DNA of 64,000 bases, taken from assembly GCA_029062005.1 (NCBI GenBank), contig JAIDQZ010000134.1:34793-98792 (forward strand). The letters are read 5' to 3'. Under the pieces are notes generated by a model. That model saw nothing but the letters and a program-made list of their open reading frames with translations. It was not told the DNA's origin and did not search any database. Position numbers and translations under genes: made by a program. Origin of the DNA: Muribaculaceae bacterium. Lineage in GTDB: Bacteria > Bacteroidota > Bacteroidia > Bacteroidales > Muribaculaceae. How positions within the stretch are numbered: position 1 is the first letter of the stretch; every line of letters begins with the position of its first letter. Shown here piece after piece: positions 63,947 through 64,000 of the stretch.

Positions 63947-64000
63947 TTTCAGAGTCCCTGGGGCGGTTTAGGGCGAGTGATTTTTGCAAGTTGAAGAAGG

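Overview
The window looks like chromosomal DNA of a Bacteroidota member, order Bacteroidales (a gut or rumen Prevotellaceae/Muribaculaceae-like organism is my best guess; the exact taxon cannot be fixed from sequence reading alone). The evidence is three SusC/SusD outer-membrane pairs, lipoproteins with Bacteroidota-type lipoboxes, TAnnTTTG-type -7 promoter elements, and a recurrent C-terminal motif (YNLQG...GIYI.NGKK) common in these families. There are 32 protein genes, no RNA genes, no CRISPR array, no insertion sequence, and no gap longer than about 250 bases.

Region 1 (1-45633, 24 genes, all on the + strand) is a very large xylan utilization locus. Its core (1216-13495) has the order of the xusA-xusB-xusC-xusD-xusE-xyn10 system known from Prevotella bryantii and Bacteroides: two SusC/SusD pairs, a surface lipoprotein and a GH10 endo-xylanase. 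Downstream follow a three-module binding protein, a CE1 esterase, a GH5 enzyme, two CE6-type acetylesterases (one fused to a GH97 glycosidase), a GPH-family sugar transporter, a second GH10, a cytosolic GH43, two GH31, a GH115 alpha-glucuronidase, three more GH43 (two with CBM6, one with a LamG-like domain), a GH97, a GH95 and a GH127/146. A fifth GH43 is cut by the left edge. Together these could remove acetyl, feruloyl, methyl-glucuronosyl, arabinosyl, xylosyl and galactosyl decorations and cut the backbone, which points to a complex cereal-type glucuronoarabinoxylan. No regulator is present in the window.

Region 2 (45860-50581, - strand) separates the two polysaccharide loci. It holds an outer-membrane beta-barrel protein of the TonB-receptor type, a porin of the phosphate-selective O/P family and a class A acid phosphatase.

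Region 3 (50829-63852) is a compact pectin locus: a multidomain CE8 pectin methylesterase on the - strand, divergent from a SusC/SusD pair, a secreted protein of unknown function and a large PL1 pectate lyase on the + strand. The divergent intergenic region carries two promoter-like elements and a LacI-type palindrome. A strong terminator closes the locus.

The most unusual items are the CE6-GH97 fusion, an unassigned ~120-residue module shared by the GH5 and CE6 proteins, the split of GH10 and CBM-like modules into separate proteins, six secreted proteins sharing a short C-terminal motif in two sub-types, an 8-bp tandem array abutting the start codon of the cytosolic GH43, and two families of dispersed intergenic repeats.
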